Source: Heyndrickxia sporothermodurans (GTDB taxonomy: Bacteria > Bacillota > Bacilli > Bacillales > Bacillaceae_C). Taken from it: 15,439 nt of DNA. A model generated the notes under the pieces. It ran no database searches. It was not told the origin of the DNA and saw nothing but the letters and a program-made list of their open reading frames with translations. The DNA lies in assembly GCF_016785185.1 (NCBI RefSeq), contig NZ_JAEKDY010000085.1; one strand, given 5' to 3'. Below, in pieces: positions 7,048 through 13,102 of this stretch (position 1 is its first letter; the number at the start of each line of letters is the position of its first letter). Made by a program: the position numbers and the translations under genes.

Positions 7048-7087
7048 AAATTAAAAAGACCAAAGGTGCGCCAACACCTCTGGTCTT
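7048..7087 (-). terminator. Terminator of the type I toxin mRNA
   Basis: On the minus strand AAGACCA and AGGTG (7087-7075, one mismatch) pair with CACCT and TGGTCTT (7068-7056) around a 6-nt loop, followed by TTTAATTTC. This would end the toxin mRNA about 260 nt from its start. The same hairpin is near the 5' end of the antisense RNA on the other strand. Confidence 0.65.
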
Positions 7088-7114
7088 AGCAATAGCCCTT
7101 CAAGGGCAACTCAC
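7088..7114 (-). promoter_or_regulatory. 3' partner of toxin mRNA end-to-end pairing
   Basis: On the minus strand this 3' UTR segment reads GTGAGTT, a CCCTTGAAGGG core and CTATTGCT. GTGAGTT and CTATTGCT are exact complements of AACTCAC and AGCAATAG at the 5' end of the same mRNA (7286-7280 and 7310-7303). Such 5'-3' pairing keeps full-length type I toxin mRNAs inactive in several known systems. Confidence 0.55.
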
Positions 7115-7130
7115 ACTATTAGGTCAGAAA

Positions 7131-7184
7131 AAAGTAACCAACCCATGTGCTTGCTAGGCGTTCTATGGGCGGTTACTTTTTTTG
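7131..7184 (+). terminator. Terminator of the antisense RNA, inside the toxin gene end
   Basis: AAAGTAACC (7131-7139) and CCCAT (7142-7146) pair with ATGGG (7165-7169) and GGTTACTTT (7171-7179), followed by a T run to 7183. The right arm contains the toxin stop codon on the other strand. The minus-strand face also has a TTTTTTC tail, so some toxin transcripts might stop here. Confidence 0.75.
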
Positions 7185-7253
7185 TTGTGACAGTATGGCT
7201 ACAATTAAAGTTGCAAAAGAAACCATCAAGACTAACGTCTCATAAACTGTCAT
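7173..7253 (-). CDS. Type I toxin, putative holin-like membrane peptide (Hol_Tox), 26 aa
   Basis: A 26-residue peptide beginning MTVYETLVLM, followed by a hydrophobic VSFATLIVAIL stretch and ending SQQKK. The MTVYE(S/T)L(M/V) start, a single membrane helix and a Gln/Lys tail are typical of the Hol_Tox / TxpA-BsrG group of type I toxins. B. subtilis BsrG starts MTVYESL. Such peptides insert in the membrane and stop growth or disturb wall synthesis. The ATG follows AAAGGGGGTGAT, one base from a perfect anti-16S match, but this site is locked in an 8-bp hairpin. Its promoter, long 5'-3' pairing and antisense RNA are listed separately. Family membership is by motif recognition; at 26 residues it is shorter than BsrG (38). 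Confidence 0.82.
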   Translation of the reverse strand: MTVYETLVLMVSFATLIVAILSQQKK

Positions 7254-7259
7254 GCTATC

Positions 7260-7281
7260 ACCCCCTTTCAAAGAAGGGAGT
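7260..7281 (-). promoter_or_regulatory. Hairpin hiding the toxin ribosome binding site
   Basis: In the toxin mRNA ACUCCCUU (7281-7274) pairs with AAGGGGGU (7267-7260) around a 6-nt loop, 8 bp with one G-U pair. The right arm is the core of the ribosome binding site for the ATG at 7253. Translation would need this helix opened, as described for other type I toxins. Confidence 0.6.
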
Positions 7282-7310
7282 GAGTTACCACCCATGAAAG
7301 CCCTATTGCT
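7280..7310 (-). promoter_or_regulatory. 5' partner of toxin mRNA end-to-end pairing
   Basis: The mRNA is predicted to start at A7310 or A7311, so AGCAATAG (7310-7303) is its very 5' end. AACTCAC follows at 7286-7280. Both pair exactly with 7088-7095 and 7108-7114 in the 3' UTR, with further partial pairing (CTTTCATGGG) between. The last two bases also belong to the ribosome-site hairpin, so the two structures meet. Confidence 0.55.
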
Positions 7311-7316
7311 TATTCT

Positions 7317-7325
7317 ATTATAACA
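7317..7325 (-). promoter_or_regulatory. Extended -10 promoter of the type I toxin
   Basis: On the minus strand TGTTATAAT (7325-7317) is a perfect extended -10. No good -35 is seen. The start falls at about 7310-7311, giving a 57-nt leader. Confidence 0.6.
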
Positions 7326-7361
7326 TTTTTGTGCCTATCATTTTCGAAAATGGGCTAAAAG

Positions 7362-7391
7362 AAAAGCGGAAGCTCTCTTAGCTGACAAGCA
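7362..7391. repeat. Degenerate dispersed repeat (AAAAGCGGAAGC...GACAAGC type)
   Basis: GAAAAGCGGAAGC and, 11 bases later, CTGACAAGC resemble the ends of a short intergenic repeat seen many times in Bacillus genomes. The middle is shortened. It lies between the type I toxin promoter and the queG terminator; nothing else is seen in 7326-7432. Confidence 0.3.
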
Positions 7392-7432
7392 AATGTTTAT
7401 TAGGAACATTAAACCTAAAAAACTTCTTACTT

Positions 7433-7463
7433 AAAAAAAATAGACAAAGTGTCTTCACTTTGC
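7433..7463 (-). terminator. Terminator of queG overlapping its stop codon
   Basis: On the minus strand CAAAGTG (7462-7456), loop AAGA and CACTTTG (7451-7445) form a hairpin followed by CTATTTTTTTT. The queG TGA (7457-7455) lies inside the left arm and loop. Confidence 0.8.
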
Positions 7464-8597
7464 CTTCATACTACATAGGGATATTCCCTTTTCTATTTCC
7501 TTTAATACTTCTGGATCTCTCTCGGTCTTTTCGGCTTTGTGCAGTGATTCTTTCGCATCTGTTCCGCCAATTTTCCCAAGTGCCCAAGCTGCGGTACCAC
7601 GTAAAACGGGTCTTGGATCATCTGTCAGCACTTTAATTAAATCCGGAACTGCTGATTCTTCTTTAAAATGTGCTAGAGCAATAATTGCATTTCGTTGAAT
7701 TGGCTTCTTCCCTCTCCATGATCCTGATACTGGACCAAAATCTTCCTTAAATTCGCGGTTACTAATAGTCAATAATGGAGTGAGTTTCGGCTTTGCAATT
7801 TCGGGATTGGGCTCCATTTCCTCATGAAAATGAAAATTCATTCCTTTATTTTTCGGGCAACTTGTTTGGCAAGTATCACAGCCATAAAGACGATTTCCTA
7901 ATTCCACGCGAAACTCATCTTCTAGGAACCCTTTCGTTTGCGTTAAAAAGGCAATGCAGCGTTGGGCATTTAATTGTCCTCCCTGTACTAAAGCTCCCGT
8001 CGGGCATGCATCAAGACATTTAGTACATGAACCACATTGATCCTCAATTGGTTCATCAGGTTCAAACGGAAGATTTGTGATCATTTCTCCTAAATACACA
8101 TATGATCCGAATTCTGGTGTAATAATAGAACAATTTTTTCCGCTCCACCCAATACCAGCTCGTTCAGCCACAGCCCGATCGACTAATTCGCCTGTATCGA
8201 CCATTGATTTGAATCTAGCTTCCGGGACTTTTTCTGCAATAAATTGTTCTAGTTGTCTTAATTTATCTCTCAAGATCGTATGATAATCGACACCCCAGGA
8301 AGCACGACAGAATATTCCCCGTCGTTCACCTTTCTTCCCTTTAGGTGCATCGTTCATTCTTGAAGGATAAGCGAGTGCGATCGCAATAATTGATTTTGGT
8401 TCTTCGAAAATGAGGGAGGGATCTACACGTTTTTCAATATCTTTTTCCTCAAATCCTGATTGGTACCCAAGTTCTTGTTGGCGGATTAAGCGATTTTTCA
8501 TCTCGGTAAATGGATCTGCCGTTGTAAAACCAATTTTGTCTATTCCAATTTCTTTGCTATAAGTTATAATTTCATCTTTTAATTGTTTTACATTCAT
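7455..8597 (-). CDS. queG: Epoxyqueuosine reductase QueG
   Basis: A 380-residue cobalamin and iron-sulfur enzyme that reduces epoxyqueuosine to queuosine in tRNA, the last step of queuosine synthesis. Two [4Fe-4S] sites are visible: Cys188, 191, 194 and 198 in CGSCTKCLDACPTG, and Cys240, 243 and 247 in CDTCQTSCP, with Cys214 between. Cys97 and Asp134 (MVDTGE), positions known from studied QueG proteins, are present. The C-terminus has a HEAT-like repeat (about 290-360: LAHFKEESAVPDLIKVL, WALGKIGG) for tRNA binding. The start is the ATG at 8597 after AAAGGAGGG; the open frame upstream runs through the tRNA gene and is not coding. It is the yhbA homologue and is normally next to yhbB, but here 1.5 kb of toxin-antitoxin DNA separates them. 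Confidence 0.95.
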   Translation of the reverse strand: MNVKQLKDEIITYSKEIGIDKIGFTTADPFTEMKNRLIRQQELGYQSGFEEKDIEKRVDPSLIFEEPKSIIAIALAYPSRMNDAPKGKKGERRGIFCRASWGVDYHTILRDKLRQLEQFIAEKVPEARFKSMVDTGELVDRAVAERAGIGWSGKNCSIITPEFGSYVYLGEMITNLPFEPDEPIEDQCGSCTKCLDACPTGALVQGGQLNAQRCIAFLTQTKGFLEDEFRVELGNRLYGCDTCQTSCPKNKGMNFHFHEEMEPNPEIAKPKLTPLLTISNREFKEDFGPVSGSWRGKKPIQRNAIIALAHFKEESAVPDLIKVLTDDPRPVLRGTAAWALGKIGGTDAKESLHKAEKTERDPEVLKEIEKGISLCSMKAK

Positions 8598-8625
8598 CTC
8601 GATCCCTCCTTTCTTTTTAAATAAA

Positions 8626-8672
8626 TAAAAAAACGCAATACTCCGTTCTTCATGGAAACGAAACACTGCGTT
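8626..8672 (-). terminator. Hairpin terminator after tRNA-Gly, before queG
   Basis: On the minus strand AACGCAGTGTTTCG (8672-8659) can pair with CGGAGTATTGCGTT (8645-8632), 14 bp including four G-U pairs, followed by TTTTTATT. It lies between the tRNA 3' end and the queG binding site. With no clear promoter after it, queG may depend on read-through. Confidence 0.65.
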
Positions 8673-8689
8673 ATTGATAAAGTTATGTA

Positions 8690-8763
8690 TGGAGCGGGTG
8701 ATGGGAATCGAACCCACGACAACAGCTTGGAAGGCTGTAGTTTTACCACTAAACTACACCCGC
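8690..8763 (-). tRNA. tRNA-Gly (anticodon UCC)
   Basis: A 74-nt gene with encoded CCA. GCGGGTG (8763-8757) pairs with CACCCGC; the T arm contains GTTCGAT; the D arm contains AGTGGTA. The anticodon TCC is at positions 33-35 (8731-8729) in a CTTCCAA loop. The discriminator is U. All arms are intact. Confidence 0.97.
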
Positions 8764-8809
8764 ATATTTATTATTTCAAAATATCTTTTGTCCTTAACTC
8801 GACTTTTTT

Positions 8810-8838
8810 ATTATACAAAGTTCTACAACATTTTGCAA
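8810..8838 (-). promoter_or_regulatory. Promoter of tRNA-Gly
   Basis: On the minus strand TTGCAA (8838-8833), 17 bp and TATAAT (8815-8810). The start would be near 8803, about 40 nt before the mature tRNA. Read-through from here could also serve queG. Confidence 0.6.
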
Positions 8839-8858
8839 GTATTATTTTTAACTTTTTT

Positions 8859-8890
8859 GATTGGATATTGGCGAATACCAATATCCAATC
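8859..8890. repeat. Perfect 13-bp inverted repeat after the GTP cyclohydrolase II gene
   Basis: GATTGGATATTGG (8859-8871) and its exact complement (8878-8890) flank a 6-nt loop. It begins 6 bases after the stop codon on the minus strand. The strand of that gene has CAAAAAAG after the stem, not a U run, so it is not a standard terminator. It may protect the mRNA 3' end or be a remnant element. Confidence 0.7.
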
Positions 8891-8896
8891 TTCTTG

Positions 8897-9640
8897 TTAG
8901 TTGTTTACTGATACAATTGATTCAGCAATATGGCCTGATTTATTCACTTTTGTTTCTAAATAAAATTGATTATAGTCAGATTTGCCTCCCCATAATGGGA
9001 TATGATGATTTGCTAGTAATCCCCATTCCTTTAATGCAGCCAGTTTTTTCGGATTGTTTGTAATGAGTGTGACAGGCTTTGAACGTAATGTTTGTAGCAC
9101 TCGAATGGCTTCTTCATAGGATCGGCTGTCATCACTAAACCCTAGAGCAAGATTGGCTTCGACTGTATCAAATCCTTCTTGCTGAAGAAGATAGGCTAAT
9201 GATTTTGAAAATAATCCAATACCTCGTCCTTCATGATTGGCTAGGTAAAAAAGAGCCCCGCTTTTATTTTCAACGATCATTTTCATTGATTGTCTTAATT
9301 GATAGCCGCAATCGCAACGCTGACTGCCAAAAATGTCGCCGGTATGGCAAATGCTGTGCATTCTTACGAAAGGATTGTCCGCTTCTTTCATATTTCCATA
9401 TACAAGTACAGATGATTGCTGTAAGGAAGCAAAATCATATGTTGTTAATGAATCTAGAATTTCTTCTTTCGTCTCATTATTATTTAATGTTATCCATGTA
9501 TACCAATGAAAGTGAAAAATTTGATCATCTAGTTTCACTGGCAAATTAATAGGGCCTACTAGGCAAATATCTTTTTTGTCTGGTTCTGAGATCATCGTCA
9601 TTTTATCTATAAGAAGATGCTTTACATCTGTTGAAATCAT
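8897..9640 (-). CDS. Stand-alone GTP cyclohydrolase II (RibA-type)
   Basis: A 247-residue protein with a complete GTP cyclohydrolase II core, the enzyme opening the GTP imidazole ring at the entry to riboflavin synthesis. The zinc site is Cys98, Cys109 and Cys111 in CHTGDIFGSQRCDCG. HEGRGIGL at about 136-143 and DTVEANLALGF and LITNNPKK follow in the usual order. About 80 residues precede the core. It lacks the RibB half found in the fused RibBA of most Bacillus, and no rib genes are nearby, so it may be a second copy or serve another pteridine or flavin-like pathway. The ATG at 9640 has GAGGAGAA at good spacing. The frame stays open upstream to 9910, but that part is translation of a dispersed repeat and is not coding. 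Confidence 0.88.
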   Translation of the reverse strand: MISTDVKHLLIDKMTMISEPDKKDICLVGPINLPVKLDDQIFHFHWYTWITLNNNETKEEILDSLTTYDFASLQQSSVLVYGNMKEADNPFVRMHSICHTGDIFGSQRCDCGYQLRQSMKMIVENKSGALFYLANHEGRGIGLFSKSLAYLLQQEGFDTVEANLALGFSDDSRSYEEAIRVLQTLRSKPVTLITNNPKKLAALKEWGLLANHHIPLWGGKSDYNQFYLETKVNKSGHIAESIVSVNN

Positions 9641-9683
9641 TATGTTCTCCTCTTTTACATTAGAATCTTTATAATGTAAAGCA

Positions 9684-9712
9684 AGTTTATTATAAGATGA
9701 TGGGCGGGTCAA
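9684..9712 (-). promoter_or_regulatory. Possible promoter of the GTP cyclohydrolase II gene
   Basis: On the minus strand TTGACC (9712-9707), 17 bp and TAAACT (9689-9684). A better -10 sequence, TATAAT at 9694-9689, is also present but only 12 bp from this -35, so the exact promoter is unsure. Confidence 0.35.
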
Positions 9713-9793
9713 GGAAATAAGATTGCCAATGTGGAGGACATCGTTTCCGTTATTTAGTAAATTGCGTTCTTTATGGTTTTTTGAAGAAAACAA

Positions 9794-9945
9794 TGGACCG
9801 TTCCTTTCCGCGGGGAGGAAGTCGAGCCTCCTCGGCGCTTTTCGCGCCTGTGGGGTCTCGACCTTTCCTCTATGTCCCGCAGGAGTCAAACTCCTTCCGC
9901 TCCAATCCACTCTGTGCTTCCAATATTGTTAAAAGCAACAATCTT
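9794..9945. repeat. GC-rich structured dispersed repeat of Bacillaceae
   Basis: The 9794-9910 core is far richer in GC than its surroundings. It contains nested complementary arms: GTCGAG (9821-9826) with CTCGAC (9857-9862), and GGCGC/GCGCC around TTTTC (9834-9848). It also has the familiar CCCGCAGGAGTC and CTTCCGCTCCAATCC segments of an intergenic repeat common in Bacillus and relatives. An ATTGTT/AACAAT hairpin follows at about 9925-9942. It fills most of the gap between the rRNA methyltransferase and GTP cyclohydrolase II genes. Confidence 0.7.
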
Positions 9946-9986
9946 TCAGAGAATAGAAAATAGAAATAACAAACTCATTTATCCAC

Positions 9987-11180
9987 CTAACATTTTTTTA
10001 TAAAAACTACTTTCAAATAATTCCCCTCAGGAAATTCTTTAATCGTGCGGAAATCATCTGGTAGTGAGAATTCTTCTAAAATTTTATAGTGTTCTCCTGT
10101 TTCCTTAAATGCGGATTCAATAAAGCCTTTGAATTTTCCCATTCCAAAGGAGCTGCAGTTCGTTGAAGCGATGATGATGCCATCGTTTTCGGTTATGGAA
10201 ATAGCTTCTTTTAATAGATTTTTGTAATCTTTTTCCGCACTGAATACATATTTTTTCGAACGTGCAAAGCTTGGTGGGTCAAGGATGACCATGTCGAACT
10301 TCAGCTGTTTCCTCACGGCATATTTAAAGTAATTGAAAACATCCTCCACAATAATTTGTTGGGCTTCATCATCAATTTTATTAATACGAAATTGTTCAAT
10401 TGTCTTACTCTTGCTACGATTTGCTAAGTCCACACTAGTCGTTTTGGTTGCTCCGCCAAGTGCGGCAGCTACGGAAAAGGCGCCCGTATAGGAGAATGTG
10501 TTTAATACGGTTTTACCTTTTGCATATTTATCTCTGATTGTTCTTCTTACGTCCCGTTGATCTAAAAAGACGCCTACCATCGCACTTTCATTTAAGTAAA
10601 CGGCGAAGTTCATTCCATTTTCTTTGACGATGATCGGAAATTGTCCCCTTTCCCCTGAAACAAAATCATCTTCTTCAATATACATTCCTTTTGTATCAAA
10701 TCGCTTTTTTTGATAAATCGCTTTAAACTTTGTGATATTTTTTAATGAGGAAATGATTTGTTCACGAAAATGGTAAATCCCTTTACTATACCAGTGTATT
10801 AAATAATAACCATCAAAATATTCAATCGTTATCCCGCCAATTCCATCCCCTTCGCCATTAAACACGCGAAAGGCTGTTGTTTCGGGATTATTATAGTAAT
10901 GCTCTCTTTTAGCGAAGGCTTTTTTTAGTTTGTTTTCGAAAAAGAGCTGATTTATTTGCTCGTTTTCTTTTTGACTAAGGACCCAGCCTAGCCCTTTATT
11001 TTGCTTGCCATAATAGCCTTTAGCGATAAATCGGTTCTGTTCATCGACAAGGCGAATGAACATCCCTTCATCAGTTAGAACATTCGGATTCACAATCGTA
11101 TCTTTAGATATAAGTGGATAGCCACTTTTGAATTTATTTACAAATTTTGCTTTTACTTTTACATGTACTTCGTTTTTCAT
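9987..11180 (-). CDS. RlmI-like 23S rRNA (cytosine-C5)-methyltransferase, YwbD family
   Basis: A 397-residue protein with an N-terminal PUA-type RNA-binding domain (about 1-80) and a class I SAM-dependent methyltransferase domain. Visible motifs: GVFLDQRD at 203-210, the SAM-binding LNTFSYTGAFSVAAA at 226-240, catalytic-site DPPSFARSK at 301-309 and a NCSSFG stretch at 341-346. The length matches B. subtilis YwbD and E. coli RlmI, which methylates C1962 of 23S rRNA; the site in this organism is not shown. I chose the ATG at 11180, though a TTG at 11192 is also in frame; neither has a strong binding site (GGATGA). It begins 34 bp after the ABC permease stop with no terminator between, so it is likely the last gene of that transcript. 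Confidence 0.9.
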   Translation of the reverse strand: MKNEVHVKVKAKFVNKFKSGYPLISKDTIVNPNVLTDEGMFIRLVDEQNRFIAKGYYGKQNKGLGWVLSQKENEQINQLFFENKLKKAFAKREHYYNNPETTAFRVFNGEGDGIGGITIEYFDGYYLIHWYSKGIYHFREQIISSLKNITKFKAIYQKKRFDTKGMYIEEDDFVSGERGQFPIIVKENGMNFAVYLNESAMVGVFLDQRDVRRTIRDKYAKGKTVLNTFSYTGAFSVAAALGGATKTTSVDLANRSKSKTIEQFRINKIDDEAQQIIVEDVFNYFKYAVRKQLKFDMVILDPPSFARSKKYVFSAEKDYKNLLKEAISITENDGIIIASTNCSSFGMGKFKGFIESAFKETGEHYKILEEFSLPDDFRTIKEFPEGNYLKVVFIKKC

Positions 11181-11214
11181 TTTTTCATCCAATCTATTTT
11201 TAGACTTCTATCTA

Positions 11215-12195
11215 TTAATATACATCCCTTTTTGTAAAAACAACAAATGAGATTACTAAAGAAACGAGTAACCATACGAATAAAACGAGTAAGGAAAAGG
11301 TTAGTGTCATTCCTTCAATTGGAGGACTTGATCCATTAATATAATTTGTCAGTTGTAAATTCACCATAAACAAGTATTTCGCGCTTTCCCATGAAGACAC
11401 CATATTTACTAAAATCGCACCTGCAATCAATGCTGAAAGCATAATTCCCATCACGGCGGCCGTACTTCGTAACAGCACCGAAAGCATGAACGTCAAGCTG
11501 CCGACAACGACACACACAAACCAGGCAAGTCCAAATTCCATTAATATGTAAGTCCATTGAGGGATAAGGTGGACATTGGCAGTCAACAATTCCTCATTAT
11601 TCGTTTGAAACCCCGTTAACATCGGCATATTCCAACCACTATAACCGAATACAACACCTGATATGAGATAAGCAAGAATTGCTACGCACAAAACAATAAA
11701 AGAAATTGAGTACAACAAAGCGATATATTTGCTTAATAAAATTTTCCACCTTTTCACAGGTCTTGTTAATAATAACTTAATCGTTCCGCCGCTTGCCTCA
11801 GAAGAAACGAGGTCGGCTGCGATAACCATCACTAACAGTGGCATGAGAAGGCCGATGGCATTTTCAATAAATACACGCATGAATGTCGGTGCCCCGGGTG
11901 CATTCGGATTTATATTGTGATCAAGATAGTATTGTTGTTGTCCTAATCTAATTTTAAAATATTTTTCATAATCCTCAGGAAGCCGACTTGATGATAACCG
12001 ATTTTGAATATCAACAATCTCTTGTTGAAGCTGAATACGCCAATCCTTTGTTCCCATCTTTTCCTGGGTATTTTTCACTTCCTTGTATTGGGCATATGTA
12101 AAAATAGGGACGAGAAAAGCAACGATTAAAATAATGACAAAAAGGCGTTTCTTCCGAAAAAGCTTTAGCTGCTCATTATAAATTAAATTAATCAA
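11215..12195 (-). CDS. ABC transporter permease, ABC-2 type (YhcI-like)
   Basis: A 326-residue membrane protein with about six hydrophobic segments (18-35, 112-130, 157-184, 216-242, 247-268 and 298-320). A large hydrophilic domain (about 37-110) follows the first helix, as in ABC-2 exporter permeases. The cytoplasmic SSEASGGTIKLLLTRPVKRW segment (131-150) is the usual coupling element that contacts the ATPase. It starts with TTG at 12195, 8 bases after GGGAGG, and overlaps the ATPase gene end by 8 bp, so the two are translationally coupled. The size and pairing resemble B. subtilis yhcH-yhcI, which lie in the same chromosomal neighbourhood. The substrate is unknown. Confidence 0.9.
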   Translation of the reverse strand: MINLIYNEQLKLFRKKRLFVIILIVAFLVPIFTYAQYKEVKNTQEKMGTKDWRIQLQQEIVDIQNRLSSSRLPEDYEKYFKIRLGQQQYYLDHNINPNAPGAPTFMRVFIENAIGLLMPLLVMVIAADLVSSEASGGTIKLLLTRPVKRWKILLSKYIALLYSISFIVLCVAILAYLISGVVFGYSGWNMPMLTGFQTNNEELLTANVHLIPQWTYILMEFGLAWFVCVVVGSLTFMLSVLLRSTAAVMGIMLSALIAGAILVNMVSSWESAKYLFMVNLQLTNYINGSSPPIEGMTLTFSLLVLFVWLLVSLVISFVVFTKRDVY

Positions 12196-13102
12196 TGGCT
12201 TTTCCTCCCGTTATTTCTAAAAACAACTCTTCGAGCGTCGGGAAAACGGTTTTCATTTCCATTACTTCTATATCCGCTTCAACTAATTTTTTATTCCAAC
12301 CGGCAATTTTATCTGATAAGAAAGGAGTGATTAAGCTTGCATCTTCCCCTTCTTTAACAGTCGTTACTTCTTCCAAAAGTTGTTTTGCCTTTTTGACAGG
12401 AGTTACCTTCCAAATTACTCGTTCCTTGTCAGTAAATAGAGCGGAAACCGTATCTGTTCGGATTATTTCACCATTTGTAATGATGGCCACCCGGTCACAT
12501 AATAATTGTATTTCACTAAGTAAATGGGAGGAAACGAGAACGCTTAATCCTTCTTCAGTTGCTAAGTATCGGATAAATTCCCTCATTTCCCTGATACCTG
12601 CTGGGTCAAGACCGTTTGTCGGTTCGTCTAGAATGAGGAGATGGGGATTACCGAGCAAAGCTTGGGCAATTCCAAGACGCTGCCGCATTCCGAGTGAATA
12701 CGTTTTGACACGGTCATGGATCCGATTTGTTAATCCGACTAATTCAGTTACATGATACAGACGTTCATTCGAGATTGATGGATCCATTCTGGAAAAATAC
12801 TCTAGGTTTTCCCAACCTGATAAATAAGGATACAATTCGGGATTCTCAACAATACAGCCGAGATTTTTCATCGCTTCTTTAAATTCTGTTTCAACGTTTT
12901 TTCCGGCAATGTAGATTGCACCAGAGGTTGGTTTTATTAAGCCGACCAACATTCTGATCGTTGTTGTTTTCCCCGCGCCATTTGGACCAAGAAAACCGAA
13001 TACTTCCCCCTGGAATACGTCAAAATTCAAGCCTTTTATAATCTCTTTCTTTCCAATTGTTTTTCTTAAATCTTTTACTTGTAAAGCAGGAACTTGACTC
13101 AT
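12188..13102 (-). CDS. ABC transporter ATP-binding protein (YhcH-like)
   Basis: A 304-residue ATPase of the drug/antibiotic export group (BcrA-like). Walker A GPNGAGKT is at 39-46, the signature YSLGMRQRL at 135-143, Walker B LLILDEP at 155-161 and the switch His193 in SSHLLSE. The C-terminal 80 residues form the accessory domain typical of this group. It powers the adjacent ABC-2 permease. The start ATG at 13102 follows GAGGAGAA and overlaps the SGNH hydrolase stop in an ATGA junction. Length is close to B. subtilis YhcH (about 305). The substrate cannot be told from sequence. Confidence 0.95.
   Translation of the reverse strand: MSQVPALQVKDLRKTIGKKEIIKGLNFDVFQGEVFGFLGPNGAGKTTTIRMLVGLIKPTSGAIYIAGKNVETEFKEAMKNLGCIVENPELYPYLSGWENLEYFSRMDPSISNERLYHVTELVGLTNRIHDRVKTYSLGMRQRLGIAQALLGNPHLLILDEPTNGLDPAGIREMREFIRYLATEEGLSVLVSSHLLSEIQLLCDRVAIITNGEIIRTDTVSALFTDKERVIWKVTPVKKAKQLLEEVTTVKEGEDASLITPFLSDKIAGWNKKLVEADIEVMEMKTVFPTLEELFLEITGGKAID

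Larger units (their letters stand above)
7038..7184 (+). ncRNA. Antisense antitoxin RNA of the type I toxin (RatA/SR4-like)
   Basis: A predicted RNA of roughly 145 nt, from the TATAAT promoter at 7026 to the terminator ending near 7184. It begins with a short leader and a long hairpin (7056-7087), then a GCCC-TTCAA-GGGC hairpin, and ends in a terminator. It is fully complementary to the 3' part of the toxin mRNA, including the last few codons of the toxin gene. The overlap is about 135 nt, close to that described for bsrG/SR4 and txpA/RatA of B. subtilis. In those systems pairing leads to RNase III cleavage and blocks toxin synthesis; the same action here is inference. I recognise the layout, not a named RNA family. 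Confidence 0.7.

Noticed and set aside
7088..7310. Par-type direct repeats joining toxin mRNA and antisense RNA, as in Fst systems
   Set aside because: The matching segments are inverted in DNA, so both RNAs carry the same sequence at these sites; they fit 5'-3' pairing inside the toxin mRNA instead.
8598..8717. Longer queG frame starting MGSIPITRSIHNF
   Set aside because: This part is translation through the tRNA-Gly 3' end and terminator. The ATG at 8597 has AAAGGAGGG and matches family length.
8674..9063. 129-codon plus-strand frame over tRNA-Gly and the end of the GTP cyclohydrolase II gene
   Set aside because: It begins within the tRNA region and overlaps two well supported minus-strand features; no binding site.
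9641..9910. Longer GTP cyclohydrolase II frame starting MDWSGRSLTP
   Set aside because: The extension encodes a dispersed GC-rich repeat and promoter sequence; the ATG at 9640 has a proper binding site.
12195..12755. 186-codon plus-strand frame opposite the ABC ATPase gene
   Set aside because: It is the shadow of a gene with clear Walker motifs on the other strand.
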